Numbered from the stretch's first letter, positions 34,912 to 47,760 are shown. The stretch is 64,000 bases of DNA from Gonocerus acuteangulatus (GCA_946811695.1 OX328124.1:89584196-89648195); one strand, 5' to 3'. Notes: a model not told the origin generated them from the letters alone. Numbers and translations: made by a program.

Positions 34912-36396
34912 TTATAATTTATCCTTATTCCGACTCAATGGGCTGTTTTCAGATTGGCGCTTCTTACCTTTTGGGCGACCTTTCCGTCGTCGTTCCTTCA
35001 CACGTTCAAGGGGGCCTACGTCCTCCGCCGTATCTTCAAGACCATCGGTCTCAGACACCGACGAAGGAGGTATTGGTATGCGTACTATGTTTGTAGTAGT
35101 GGGGGATTTCATTTTCCCCTTTTCTAAATTGTCCTCCGCCGAAGCGGACGGTAAAGAAAGAGAGATAGGTGTTGGGGTGGAAGGGGAAATGGGAAGAGGT
35201 GGGGGAATAGGGGGGGAAGGGGGTTTCGAGGAAGTAGAAGGAAGGGGAATAGGAGTATCGTTATTGGTAGGGATATTCTTTTTTTCTGGCCTGGTTTTAG
35301 TCTTATTATTTGCTGCATCAGAGTATGTGCCTCTCGAAGCGTAAGAGGCGCTATTTACAGGTACTCTTGCTTGCCTGAATGTTAGATCTTTGATTTCAGT
35401 CCTCATTTTCTGGATTTCTTTTTCTATCTTGTACTCCATGCAGTCTCTGGAGCGAGCAGTATGTGGGCCATCACAGTTAGGACATTGGGGAGGTGCGGGG
35501 CACGGGTCCGGACTGTGAGATGGATGCCCACAAACACAGACCTCGCGCTCCGATTTGCATCTCATAGCCGAATGTCCGAACTTCTGGCATTTAAAACATC
35601 TTAAGGGTGGTGGAACGTAAGGCCTTACTCTCAGTTTATAAAATGCCGCCTGAATACTGGAAGGTAGTTCCGGCCTGTCGAACGTTAACATAACGCTACC
35701 TGTGAATTCCAAGGTTTCGCCTGCACCATTCGCAGATCTCTTCTTACGAAAAAATCTGCGGACGGCCATGACGCCTTGATCCTTCAATCCCTCCAGTATT
35801 TCGTCGTCTGTCGAATGCTCAAGGTCAAAGCATGTTATTACGCCTCTTGATGTGTTCAGTGTTTTATGCAGTTCCATTTTAACACTAAACGCACCAAGAG
35901 TTTTCGCATTTAACAGTTTTTCACTTTGTTCCATCGTCGCTGACTCAATTAGCAAAGACCCATTTGCCATTTTACTTATTGCTGCGACTTTTCCATATTC
36001 TTGAGCAATAAGTTTGTTAATGAGGAACGGAGAAACCTTCACAAAGGATTGATCCTCAGTCCTGCTCATCACTACAAACTTAGGAAATGTTTTGCAAATA
36101 TTGGGTGTTTCATATAAGGGCCTTTTCTTACCTCTTTTTACTTTCTTTTTCTCGGGAGACCTTGGCACTGTATAAGGTGCCAAAGTATACCGAGAATCTG
36201 TTGCCTTATTTTCAATGTTCAATTTCTGGCACTTGACACTGTTGAGGTGTCCAGAGCCAGGAAGTTGAGTATTGGTCCCTAAAGCGACCTCGAAGGTTGC
36301 TTGGGTTGAAGAATCATGAGACTTAAGGAGGTCCAAATCCATGCGTGTGTCGCTCAGTGGGTCCTGCTCACCCACTGAGTTGGCCATTAGGGGCAA
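34912..36396 (-). CDS. LINE ORF1: gag-like RNA-binding protein
   Basis: 494 residues. A basic stretch (KKKVKRGKKRP, about 83-93) is followed by a probable RRM-like region (105-260). Three Cys/His knuckles follow: C267-x2-C270-x4-H275-x4-C280, then a variant at 287-299, and C305-x2-C308-x3-H312-x6-C319. A Pro/Ser-rich low-complexity segment (~375-425) and a Lys/Arg-rich tail end the protein. It is the nucleic-acid-binding partner of ORF2 in the retrotransposition RNP, by family knowledge. The frame is complete. Confidence 0.93.
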   Translation of the reverse strand: MPLMANSVGEQDPLSDTRMDLDLLKSHDSSTQATFEVALGTNTQLPGSGHLNSVKCQKLNIENKATDSRYTLAPYTVPRSPEKKKVKRGKKRPLYETPNICKTFPKFVVMSRTEDQSFVKVSPFLINKLIAQEYGKVAAISKMANGSLLIESATMEQSEKLLNAKTLGAFSVKMELHKTLNTSRGVITCFDLEHSTDDEILEGLKDQGVMAVRRFFRKKRSANGAGETLEFTGSVMLTFDRPELPSSIQAAFYKLRVRPYVPPPLRCFKCQKFGHSAMRCKSEREVCVCGHPSHSPDPCPAPPQCPNCDGPHTARSRDCMEYKIEKEIQKMRTEIKDLTFRQARVPVNSASYASRGTYSDAANNKTKTRPEKKNIPTNNDTPIPLPSTSSKPPSPPIPPPLPISPSTPTPISLSLPSASAEDNLEKGKMKSPTTTNIVRIPIPPSSVSETDGLEDTAEDVGPLERVKERRRKGRPKGKKRQSENSPLSRNKDKL

Positions 36397-36805
36397 TCCG
36401 GCTATTTCCTGTTTCGTTGTTGTAGGATATAAGGGTTTAGGTGACTCAGACCCCTAATCTTTGTCACCGAGTCTGCTGGTGGGGCTGCCACCTAGGCCGG
36501 CAGACCGGCACAGTTCCTCCCGAAGGAGAGGATCCACTCAGCAGGGGAGGTGTCCCTGCCTCATCACGAATCCCCGCCTCTGCTTTTCGCCGTTTATGTA
36601 CTGTACAAGAACGTTACCAGGGGGTACCACGGGGAGGAAAAGCAGTAGGCGTTGACGGGAATCAGGTGTACTAGGAGATGCTAAGCAGTGGAATAGGGCA
36701 CTATAGCTTAGCAGAGCTCCCAAAAGAAGTCGGACGGCTCCCATATCCGCACGTCCGCTCCAGCAACCCTTTAGCCCGCCCATTTACCCCCCACAGTTAT
36801 ATGTT

Positions 36806-38660
36806 ATTCTAATAAAAAAAAGGAACAGAATGTGCTTACATATTTCATGAGATTAATTAGTTAAAAACTAATTAAAAAACAAAAAAACAAAAAACAAAAG
36901 GTTCATAGGACGATTAAAACAGTAAGTTGTTCGTCCTTTAATTCATTCCATTCCATTCCATTCTTCAGAAATTGAGTGCCAAATCCAGCTCATATACAGA
37001 ATTTATATATGGCTATCTCCCTCCCAAGGTCAATGGCACTTGGCTAACTGGTAGAGAACACCCTTTCTAAATACATGGTGTACCTCAAAGTACCCACTTC
37101 TGAAAGGTATCAAACCATTCGCACCCATGACGCATAGAATTTCCTGTCACCAGAGCATATGAACAACTGAAACGCCCTGCTCATTATAATTGCTAGAATA
37201 TAGATTATAATTAATTAATCCATGAGTATATTCTGAACATTTTCAAATACCTAGAAAACATCAAGAAATCCTTTACAATGAATCTTTCAAAATCAAAAGT
37301 GAAAGGATGTCAGGTCTTTGCATTGATTTGTGTCATAATCAATAACTAATTTCATTTATGCTAAACTAATGCAAAGTTCCCGTGACTAGACGTTCAACTA
37401 AAAGCCAACTGCTGCAAGGGAGTTACTGGGTTCCAGCAAATTATTAACTCAAATCGAATTTCGTTAAATGTTACAAAGCTTTTATCACCCGGTGTTTTAA
37501 TCACGTTATTTACAATAGAAAATAATACAGTTATTTATGAATGAATATAAGCTAAAATATTCATAGCCTCGATCACTATTGCATTTAATTTCTGCAAAAT
37601 CTCAAACACACACACATCCATTTTCAGACTGAAAAAATACATGAAATATTTGTATGTTTAATTTTTTCGATATTCTGATAGGTCTTCAAATATCTTTTGA
37701 GCAATTCAAGGGCCACTACAAGAAGGTTAATAACAATCCAAACTCCCTACCAACTAACAAGAAATTATGTATCTGTTAATAGCTGTTTGTTGTTTCTTTC
37801 TGTTTTTTTGTTGTTGTTTTTTATTCATTAACTACTGCCAGTACTCTACTGGATAGCCGGATAATATTCTTTCATATGATGAGCTCTTTGCCTAAGATGC
37901 AAAACTCATAAATTAATAATATTTAATTATCATAATAATTAAATAATTTAGGAATCCTTCTTTAATATATGTATCAAATATAAAAAATCCAATACAAATT
38001 CAATTATTTGTTTTTTCTCATACAATCATAACCTTCAAGGGGTATAATAGGTATTATAAAATTAAATGTGGTTATCTCTTCTAGTTGTCGAGAATGGATT
38101 AACAATGGAAATTTCTGACCGTAAAGGAAGTTCTAAACAAGTTTCAAAAGCAGTTTCATGGCTTCCGTACTAACGAATTATATCATTTCATTATATTCTC
38201 CAGGTCTTTAAAATAAACCCTAGTCCTCTTTATTACTACCATCCATAAATTATGCGGTCCATTCGAGTGGGCGAATCCATGCAAAAGGCCGGCATTTTAT
38301 TTGTTACTCTTTTGATCCAAGTTCCCACCTGAATAGCGAACTAATTAAATGTTTTATCAGAAAGTCATGCTATTCATAGAGGAAATCCGCTATAGGGTTT
38401 CGTCCTCGTTAAGCTGCTAAGGGAATAGAAAATGTTATTTGCCCCGAGCCCATGGAGATTCACATGAACAGTTCTAGAACGGAAACCATCACGTTGTACA
38501 GGCATGCTCAAAAGGTAGAAGCACGGACTCATGAATTCTGAATACATGAGACGATTTTCAAAGAGACTCACTAAATGTCAATAGAAAAAATAAAACTAAA
38601 ACATTTTGATCCTAACACTCCCCCAGGAAAAGGAAATATAAAAGAAAAAAATAACATTCT
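36806..38660. other. No gene seen; weak tRNA-like stretch
   Basis: 37030-37090 has TGGCTAACTGGTAGAGAAC, like an A-box, without a convincing B-box. Otherwise AT-rich with no motif. Confidence 0.4.
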
Positions 38661-38689
38661 CCAGGACAGATAATCTAGATACCTATATC

Positions 38690-38790
38690 TAAATCTCCAT
38701 CATAGGCACGCTGAGGAGATAGTTTGGTCAGCACTTGCTCCCGCCGTCTGATTTACCACATTAAAGTCCTAGGATCGACGTGGGAACCGG
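38690..38790 (-). repeat. SINE family C body fragment
   Basis: It shares TAGATACCT..ATCT, GATAGT.TGGTCAG.ACT and GC.GTCTGATTT with the body of the SINE at 10373-10726. The tRNA-like head is not preserved. Confidence 0.6.
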
Positions 38791-38835
38791 ACTCCGATCC
38801 TTGAAGCTATAAGATAATCGTTGTGTGTGCATCCG

Positions 38836-38837
<2 letters not shown>

Positions 38838-38905
<68 letters not shown>

Positions 38906-38908
38906 ATA
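38838..38908. repeat. (TA)n microsatellite
   Basis: Near-perfect TA run with a few TG variants at its end. Confidence 0.97.
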
Positions 38909-38972
38909 TCAGGTGTGTATACTTAGAAATGATAATGATTTTTTATTTAAATAAATTTATTAATTCAATTTT

Positions 38973-39003
38973 GGCGCTAATGGCCCAGATTTTTCGATAC
39001 ACC

Positions 39004-39039
<36 letters not shown>
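38973..39039 (+). repeat. SINE family A 3' end with poly(A)
   Basis: GGCGCTAATGGCCCAGAT, then CGATACACCGTT and an A run of about 33. The SINE at 63660-63844 ends the same way (GTGCTAATGGCCCAGACG...CGCCGT-An). 5'-truncated copy. Confidence 0.75.
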
Positions 39040-39040
<1 letters not shown>

Positions 39041-39059
39041 AATTTACTTTGCCTCCTTG

Positions 39060-39262
39060 AAAATTACTAATTTGGTAATTCGATTCGTGAATAACTAAAA
39101 TATTTCCGCACGGCGAGATCGAAGAAACATTATCCCTTTCTGATATTTATAGATAATCTGCCATAAATACCTTTCCTTTAACTACAATGAAAAACGGTCG
39201 CCGAAATTTAAATACCGGGAATACCCGAACGACAATCTTAATTTCTTCGTAATTTTGAAGAT
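39060..39262 (+). repeat. Dispersed repeat F4, copy 2
   Basis: Direct match to 27860-28105 with an internal deletion around 39185-39205. It starts almost at the SINE poly(A). Confidence 0.75.
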
Positions 39263-39958
39263 TTTACTCCCGTAAAAAGTTGCCCAGGTTCTGAAAACTT
39301 GGATGTCAGTAGGAGAGATTAGGGTAAGTGTTGGAAATGGATTTAGTGGATTTGCAGGCTTAACCGAAGAGTAGCATCGGCCTTTTCGGATTACTCATTG
39401 ATGAAGGCAGTAGTCCAGTTACAGATGCATGAGATCGAGATTTTGACACTTGCCAGCGGTGATGGTCCCACCTAGAATAAACATAGTAAAAATACACGCT
39501 GTAGAATACAGTTCTATAATTTTCAATTTTTTTGTGATCAAGTCAACGTTTGTAAAATGTCCTCTTGCTCTGCATTTGTTAATAACTCTTTCTATTGTAG
39601 CATAAGAACTATTGTCACTACAAAACATCATTCGAACCACAAAAAGAATTTTTGTTCTATTTCATATACATTTGGAGAGATTTTCTATTATTCCAGAGGG
39701 CGTACGTAAATGGATTCAAGAACTTCTGCTTCCAAGAATTTCTGCTATCTTTCTTGGGGGTTATCCTGCCTGATCAATGTCTACAACAGGATTGCGCCTA
39801 AGGCCTTCCTTGTCATCAAGCTTGTAATCCTCACAGCAAAACTTCTGAATCAATCGCTGTATCTAACTTTTAATTCTTAACAATAACATTAACTTAGCGA
39901 TGAACATTAACTCAACAATTTAACTAATTAAACTTGTAACATTAACTTAACAATTAGT
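39263..39958. other. No gene seen
   Basis: A 73-codon minus ORF (39419-39640) has no recognisable motif. Confidence 0.5.
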
Positions 39959-40170
39959 ATTTTTTTTTTTTTACTGTGCATCTATATCTGTAACATTAGC
40001 ACCGGGCTATTTATATGCCTTCCAAAACATTAATGGAAAAACAGGGAATTTCTTCAACGGACCATGAAATGAAGAAGCTCGACCAGTTGTACGCGGTACT
40101 TGGGCTCGCATCTCCTGCATAAGAATGCTAGACAATAGGCTCAGGACCAAGGGGAGACCCTTTATCAATC
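39959..40170 (-). repeat. SINE family A copy, degraded
   Basis: On the minus strand the head retains TTATGCAGGAGATGCGAGCC (degenerate B-box region). The body ends AGCCCGGTGCTAATG...AGATGCACAGT followed by poly(A), the plus-strand T run 39960-39972. Confidence 0.6.
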
Positions 40171-42459
40171 AATGCCAAAAATGTCGTACTTGTTGTTCGA
40201 ATTGTAAGTAAAAGGGAGGATATATGAGAACACCATAGGACAAGGAATTTAAGTAACAGACTTAATATTTTTAGGGAAATTAAGTCAAAGTTAAACATAT
40301 GTGATTACAGGAAAAACTAGATTTTTACAGTTCCGATCAAACTAGACGAATCATCAGGACCTTAGCTGTTTTTTATTGATAATACATTATAGGTACATCA
40401 TCCGGTTTATAATTAATATGCAAAAGAATTAGAGAATCCGCACTTAGACCCTTAATTTCCTTCTGGACTAAGTATTACAAAAGTGGCAATACTCAAAAGA
40501 ACACAAGCTAGTTGGCAGCAACTGTAAGGAAAATCGCTTGGAAGATAACGGTGTTCACAACCCATAGGTGCATCTAACTCATTTTTTTTTCAAAAATATC
40601 ACTTAGGCCCCTTCACATCTGGTGTCCTCATATATTAAATACAATATTATTTTTTCTTTAATTTATTTATCTCTGAAGAAGCTTCATTTTCATATCATAG
40701 CCCATTTGCAAGTTGTTTTTTTTGCTTAGAGAACGCATCTGCCAAGCAGCTACATTCGTGGGTTCAAGAAGTTATGGTAGAATTACTGTATTTGAAATTT
40801 CCGTAAAATTATTCTAAATTTAATATTGACTAAATGGCAAATCATTTCGTGATTGTCTTTGTCAAGCTGTCAGCGTGCAATTAAAAAGGGATTTTGCTTG
40901 ACATCGCTTATATTCCCCTATAACAAATATTCAACACCAACGCTTTGGCGAACTGTATTATAATTATAAGTAATTTTCTCTGTATTTGCAGTTGCCTACA
41001 ACCAGCATTGTAAGTTTCAAATACTACTTTCACTTGGTATTCCCGACGTTTTAAACAAAATAAATTCAACAATGGAATTTGAATGCAAATAATAAGAAAT
41101 AAATTTGTTTTCTAAAGAATTATCTTGAATGAATATTTCTTCTTCCCCTGATCTATAGAAATATTGATGCAATCTTTTCGTTAATGACCCCAAGGTTGGC
41201 GAGTGATTAAAAAAAAAAAAAGTTTACAGAATTGCGCCGGTTTTTCTTTGCCTTCCAGAATGTTATTGGCACTTTTCCTGGATCAGAAGGACCACTAACA
41301 CTGTAAATTGAGAATTTTTAATATATATTAAAGTACTACATAGATATAGTTCTTGAAATTTCAATTTTGTCAAAAAAAAAATCCCATTCTCTTAGATTAT
41401 GAAGTTTAATATGTTGTAATTGAGAGAGGGGCAGAGAAAAAAGGAGATGCCTAAAAATAATTTTTGGTGTCTCTTATTGATGGTAAAGCGATAAAAAAAG
41501 TACGAATCTCAGGAAGTGTGTCATCAAAGCACTTATCCGTAACGTTCTTATTACAATTGTCACCTTGGAAGCTTAGATGAAAAAAACAGTTAAATATTTT
41601 GTGAAAAATTGAAACGCATGCACATACTTGATATCTAGAAGAAAGCGAGATTTTAGGCACACCAATGCAAATAAAACTGATAGTGGTGGAAATTACTTAC
41701 CTCAGAACTTCGAACATTCCTCAATGAATTGTGTGAGGAAACCCGTTAAACGTCCCAGTGGCACTTGTTCATTTAACTATGAGACGTCGAGGATCTTGTA
41801 CTGGAGAGGCAAGAAGCAAATGGAGTGTTAGGGCGAAAGGAGTGTGAAATCTGAAAAGTTGAGAATGGATATACCTACCTACTGTAAGATTGCATTGTAT
41901 TGCGTAGCTGTTAAGGATCATCGTGGATCAGCAATAAGAAAATAGGATTCAATAATAAAATGTTTGCAGAATCAATAGGAATCATTATTGCTTTTAGCTT
42001 ATTTTCTCCCACCCTAAAGGCATCCGACGACGCGCCTCGCTAGTACTGAAAAGAAATTTCCACTTTTAATAAGCCAAAGTCCCAACGAGATCGTAGGCTA
42101 TGTATTTAAGAATATACATTTGTCTTTTCGCTTTGTAGCACCTACAGAAAATGGGACTTTTTTGACTAACTTTGACATACAGATGATCTTTTTGATCATA
42201 GTAATATAACAGACAATAAACCGTGCCGCTTCTTCGATGCGTGTCTTTGTCCCTTGCTGTTTACTCGTCAGTTTATACTCTAGCATGTATTCGAGCGTTT
42301 ATATTTTACCATTTAGTTCATTTTGTTTTTTTTCTGCAATCTTACGAAAATTTCGAAGAAAGTGTAAACTGATGGAGGAGTATTATAACTTCTCATAGCA
42401 AGTCCAATAGTGATTTTAATGTGAATTTATTGGCTGCCAAAGTTGTATTGACAGAACAT

Positions 42460-42517
<58 letters not shown>

Positions 42518-44289
42518 CTCATTCAAATTGTTTTTAAATCAATAGCATTCATTCTTAGTCCGGATGAAAAATTACAAAGGGAAATTATAAAAAAAACATT
42601 TTATATATGATAGGATTCAGTTCAGTGTGCACGGCAGCCGGCCAGGACTCTCATGCATATGAGCCGGCAAAACACATACTCTGGCATAAATAACCCCAAC
42701 GGTTATTAAAAAGAAAAAAAAAAGTAAGCTTTTCAGTTTCTTAAGAGGTAATTGCCATCCAGGTACGTATAGATATTATTTATCTATTATCACATTTTCT
42801 GTCCTTTTTGCTCCTTAAAAAACAATAAGCCTAGATTATTTTCAGCTATTGAAAGCGGTGATTGAGGTTTCAAAATGGTTGATTTTGTTTCCCTGAGATC
42901 AAGATATTAAGAGTTTCTATTTTATGATTTCCAAATCTCACCATGAATAAGCATCATGAATACCGGTTTCCCACCTTTTTGACCGTCTTTTTTCTTGGCT
43001 GGTTATACACTCTTCCAACTCTCTTCCATTTCTTCCATGTATGGTGTATTGTTCACTATACCTGATATAATATTCTCTACGTAGACATTGAGATTTTTAC
43101 TCCATCAAACTCAAAAATGTATATTTAGCTCATTAGTTAATACTTTTATTTATTTTTTACTGAAATAGGAATTGTTCTTGTCGTCTCATTCTAAGCTCTA
43201 AAATCAAAACTAAGAAACTCTTAGTTTTATATTCCAGAAACCGAAGGGTATCCCCCCAAAGTGTCCCTTTTTTCCGACCGGAAACTTAATGAAATGGATT
43301 ATCAGACAAAAATAATTCCCATTAATATACTAACAATTTGACATTTTTGTCAAATCCAGAATCAGCTATCATCAATATGTAGAAATGATGACACAGGCCC
43401 CGAGAATCTGACTTTTTTCAATTTTCTGAAACTTCGCAATAATCTAAGAAATGGAACTATATTTCCGTAATGTATAAACTCAAGAAATATCCAGAATTTA
43501 TCGTCATCTACTTGAGAAAATTTATTTTTGAAAGAAAATATCTCTAATTAGTTAGTAGATAGTAGTTTAAGCCACAAATTACAGAGCTTAAATAGTTAGT
43601 GAGTGGAGGTGGAATCGAATGAAGCCATTGGAGGAGAAATCCTATCAGATATTACTCCCGGATATAAAGATCTAAACGACCCTTGGTTCTCAGATCTCGG
43701 CTCTTAGAGCGATACTTCTATTGTGATAAGAAGAGATTTATTTTTGCCCTCTAAAAGTGGTTGCGGGCTACACAATTCCTGGAATGAGAGGAAACGAAGA
43801 AAGAAAAACGATTTCCAGCCAAGTTAAACTTTCATTTTGAAAGAAGTAAAACGTTATTCTTCAAGCGTAGGTTCTTGACGTATAATCGCAAGAGGTTTCT
43901 TCTCTTTTTTTGTGACTTGGGATGAGCTATTTGAAATAAATTAAAATATGTTTGTGCCTACATTGGACTTTAATTTATTTTATTTTTGGTCTCTGTGGAA
44001 GTAAATGCGCACTAGTTGAAGGAGCCATGCGTGTGCGGCTTGAATGTTATTGCTTGGGATTAAATTAAAAAATAATTTTAAACAAAAGAATTTTCAGCAC
44101 TTCTCATCCCACAACACACTCATGGGATTCTCAACCTAGGTGAAAATCTTATACGATTCATGAGTAACACATATTACAGAAGAGTAGCACATTGTTTATT
44201 ATATGGCCAAATATTTATTTTTAGCCCGAATATTTATATTTATTCTATTCCCAAATATTAATATATACACCTGTTTGCTCTCTCAGAGG
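40171..44289. other. Intronic, no gene; T54 run
   Basis: AT-rich sequence with scattered short ORFs and no motif. A pure T run lies at 42462-42515. 42610-42720 has a GC-richer patch (GCAGCCGGCCAGGACTCTC) ending in an A-rich tract, possibly an unclassified SINE. Confidence 0.45.
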
Positions 44290-44950
44290 TCCAAAAATGG
44301 TCTGATTTTAATGACATTTGGTAAAAAATACGTTGTTTAATTTAAGTCGAATTCGTTAACTTGCAGAATCTGCCTGACAGTTTTATAAGCGATATGCGCA
44401 CGAACAAACTCGTTGTAATTACGGTTTTGTGTTTGTAGGTCAACAGATACACTTCGTATAGAATCACTAACGGAAAGAAAACATTTTTAATGCGTTTTCT
44501 CTAACCGTTTTCGAGGAAAATAGAAAAAACTAGATTTTCGAACTAATTTTCGGGTTGGTAACATAGAACGTTGAATTCAGTTGAAATAGATTCGACATGC
44601 TTGAAATACCTTTAAACTAAGATATATACATATTAGTGACATTTAGAGGCAAGAAAGTATTCTTAAAAGGTATTTTTATTAACATAGGCAGGCATGAGCA
44701 GTTTTAGGATTTTCGTATATTTTCTTAAATTTCTCTAAAACGGCTGGGAAATCGTGGTAAATGAATAGTAACTATTGAAAAGCTTAAACTTCGTCCTACA
44801 GAAGGACGGGAATGAACTGAGATGGGGCAGTTTCTACGAGTCTGACTTTTTAGCGAATTAACTCGCTTGGCTGAGATTTGAGCCCAGAATCGTATTAAAC
44901 TCGCGTATTAAGCTTGATTTCGTTACCAATTACCCTACCAGGCTTCGCAT
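44290..44950. repeat. F3-related unit and tRNA-like SINE fragment
   Basis: 44690-44840 resembles the F3 unit (TTTCTTAAATTTCTC.AAAACGG...GGGGCAGTTTCTACGAGTC). 44855-44950 on the minus strand has A-box-like TAGGGTAATTGGTAACG and B-box GGGCTCAAATCTCAGCC, a tRNA-like head without acceptor pairing. Confidence 0.55.
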
Positions 44951-45689
44951 CACAGTATGGCAAGCTATTTCATCCGAAGTAGTCAAGGTATCAGATATAG
45001 ATACCCCTACTAGGACTCCTTATCAAGCGTCAGTCAATCCTATGTATTATGCAGTGGTTTAATAAATTGTTTATTTTTCCTTAATGAAAAATATTATTAT
45101 TACGATTTTTAATACCATATTAAAGAAATATATCGTCCCGACCATATATCTCGTCTCGACCAAATATCTCGTTTTTCAGATACGAGACTTTGCTTGTGAA
45201 TTGTGGATGATACGGCTTGTCGCAAATTGCCGAAACTCTAACTTCTTTAGAATAGCCTTTAATGCCTTAAATAAAGTATCGAATAAGACAATTTTTTTAA
45301 TTATTACTTCGTCAATGTATGGAATATGTTCGTTCGCTAGTTTGCTTCGATTTTCATATTCGATAGTTTCACATGGTAAGTACGATATGATGGATAAATT
45401 TAATCAAAACAAATAAAACAAACAAAAAAAAAATATTAAAACTTCCCAGGAGCATGAAGAAAAAACACTGCTATGCTAACTTCAGTTACTCTAAAGCGCA
45501 GGAACGCACGATCACAAATATCCATCAAAAAAAGGAAAGAGTATTGTGACATGAGATTTTCAAATTTATTGAATAATGTTTAATTTATTGTATTTCATTT
45601 AAAGAGGTTTTCAGCTACGGATAAAGAATTATTTAAGAAAAATTTAATAGTAATTTAAATCAATCAAAATACAAAGATTGTTTATGCAA

Positions 45690-46165
45690 TCTATATATAT
45701 ATAAAAATCACGTGTCTGTTTTTCTGTTTTTCTGTTTTTCTGTTTGTTTGTTCCTTATACAAATCCACACCGTTTGACTGATATTGACCAAACTTCGCAC
45801 ATAGATACGTCTTGATCCGGGAAATCTCGTAGTCTAGCTCAAAATCTTCTAGGATTCACAGTTCGGGAGTTACGCCTTCGAAAATGTCATTTATGAAGGA
45901 GTAAATTCTCCGAAATAGCCATTTTCTTCCAGTGTTGCAACTTCTTCAAAGAAGAAAGGCAATACAAAACTTTTTTTTTTTTGGGGGGCGAAAAGTTTTT
46001 CTTTTGCAAAATAACTGATTACTTTTATTTTGTTTATATTGTTTGTTTATCTAAATGGTAGGTTTATATTCTCAGAGTTTGGACAAGATCTGATTTTAAG
46101 ATCAATTTTCTTAATATCAGATCAATTTTCTTCATATCAAATCTATTTTGATTTGATTGCCTAGG
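45690..46165 (+). repeat. Helitron-like 5' segment
   Basis: It starts A|TCTATATATATATAAAAATC then CGTGTCTG, matching the minus-strand 5' end at 57658. It continues with CCGTTTGACTGATATTGACC, the reverse of the 124-bp unit of that element. A block near 46070-46110 resembles 49836-49880 in front of a CTAG 3' end. It may therefore be the left part of an element extending to 50022. Confidence 0.6.
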
Positions 46166-46711
46166 GCAACACTGGGCTCTAACCAGAATATGGAGTAATA
46201 TCGTATAAGTAAGTATATCATAAAAATGTTCTGTGTTTATCTAATATAATTTGGACTAATATCATATAAGTAAGTTTTCATGTTTCTATTCAAAACTTTA
46301 ATATTTTCAATACTTTTATTAAGAGGCGCTTTTATATTATTTCTATAGTAGAGAAGGAAGGTTGCAATGTAGGTTATATGAATGTCGGTTATGAAGTAAT
46401 CTCTCACTCGCTGTTTCTCTTAAATTAATAAATGAATATGTTTGTACTGGTATTTGATGGAGAGGGTTGTAGTATGTGGTAAAACGCTTAACTTTATTTA
46501 ATTCAAACAACTGAAATGAAATATCAAGGAATCAAGTTTTGGGAGAACTTCAAGTGCATTTAAGGGAGTAAAGAATCAGTTTATCTGGACCTGATATAAA
46601 TTTATAAAATTTGTGTTGTAAAATGAATCGTGTCCCTTTTGAAAAAAGTAGGAACAAAGCTAAAAGTATTTTGGAATTGTTGACGGTGTTGTATGCTGAC
46701 GTTTTCTAACT
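46166..46711. other. No gene seen
   Basis: Between the Helitron-like 5' part and the copia relic; probably part of an insertion, but no LTR was recognised. Confidence 0.4.
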
Positions 46712-47760
46712 ATGAGTCTCAAAGGTGAAATATATTTTGTTTCATTTATAGATGATTATAGTAGGATTGCTAGGATTTAAACTATTAAACCTAAAACAGA
46801 AGTTTTTCATTCCTTTGTTCAATAAGTAAATGAGTTTAAAAACTTAGGAAATAAGAGAATTGGTATTATGAGATGTGACATTGGTAAGGAATATTTAAAT
46901 AGTAAGAATTATGACTACCAAAAAAAAAAAGTGTATCAAAATTAATCCTTGCCCCACATATGTTCATGAATTAAACGGTGTTTGTGTGTGATTTACTAGA
47001 ACAATATATCTCATTGCTTACTGGCAGAAGCTATTGTAGAAAAAAATGTTGGCCAGAAATGGTCAGTGCAGCAACTTATTTGAAAAATCTCTCTTTAGCT
47101 AACACCATTGAGAATAAAATACCCTATGAAATATTTTTTTGAAAGGATCCAGATGTTTCTAACTTTAATTTATATGGTAGTAAAGACTTTGTTAGGAAAC
47201 CAGAACAAATAACTTCTAAATGGGATAAAAAGGTGAATATGTGCATTTTAATCGGTTATAGTGATGTGGGATATAAAGTACTTTTGAATAATAAAATCAT
47301 TGTCGCTAGGCATGTTTATGTTATCCAAGAAAACATAAGCTGTATTGGATTGGCTAAAGGGTGAATCTGATAAAGATCAAGCGATTGTGATTTTTGTGTA
47401 AAAGCTACAGATAGAGAAATAGATAGTTTGAAACAAAATAATGCTTGAGATTTTGTTGAAAATAAAAAAGTTGAAGATATCAAAAGGATTTAATGTTGAA
47501 CAGATGGATGTAGAGACTACATTCTTAAATGATCATTTAGAACGAAAATCCACCATTGGTTTTCTTATTAGGTTATTTAGTAATGCATTATACTGTAAAT
47601 CGATTAAACAAAAAGATGTTACGGAAGAGTCTACATTTGCAGAATATGTAGCTTTAAGTGAAGTTTATATTTCTAAGACTTTCCAAAAAGATAGAAATTT
47701 TTGTTTTATACATAAAGAACTTCTAAAACATAAAGATTTTTTTTTTTAAACTCCTTTGTA
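46712..47760 (+). pseudogene. Ty1/copia retrotransposon relic
   Basis: The 5' part reads an integrase core: YFVSFIDDYSRIARI with the first Asp, then RCDIGKEYLN with the second. Several stops and frame shifts follow. At 47495-47550 a piece of RT reads VEQMDVETTFLNDHLE. It joins directly to RNase H (RKSTIGFLIRLFSN...ESTFAEYVALSE) up to 47748. Most of the RT is therefore deleted. This order (integrase before RT) is diagnostic of copia elements. No LTRs or flanking duplication were found. Inactive. Confidence 0.88.

Larger units (their letters stand above)
30817..36805 (-). mobile_element. Complete I-type LINE with target duplication
   Basis: The element proper is 30828-36792 (about 5.97 kb) on the minus strand. 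It has a ~396-bp GC-richer 5' UTR, ORF1, an 11-bp gap, ORF2, a ~340-bp 3' UTR and a poly(A) tail (T run 30828-30858). ACAGTTATATG at 30817-30827 and 36793-36803 is an exact target duplication. Both ORFs are open and the catalytic residues are present, so the copy is young and possibly active. It sits antisense in the LRR gene intron. EN-RT-RNase H order and a Cys/His ORF1 point to the I superfamily; the clade needs phylogeny. Confidence 0.95.

Noticed and set aside
30817..36805. Bacterial, viral or contaminant origin of the LINE ORFs
   Set aside because: Exact target duplication in host DNA, poly(A) and ORF architecture show an integrated retrotransposon.
45084..45416. 110-codon ORF
   Set aside because: No motif, AT-rich composition, no splice or start context; not distinguishable from chance.
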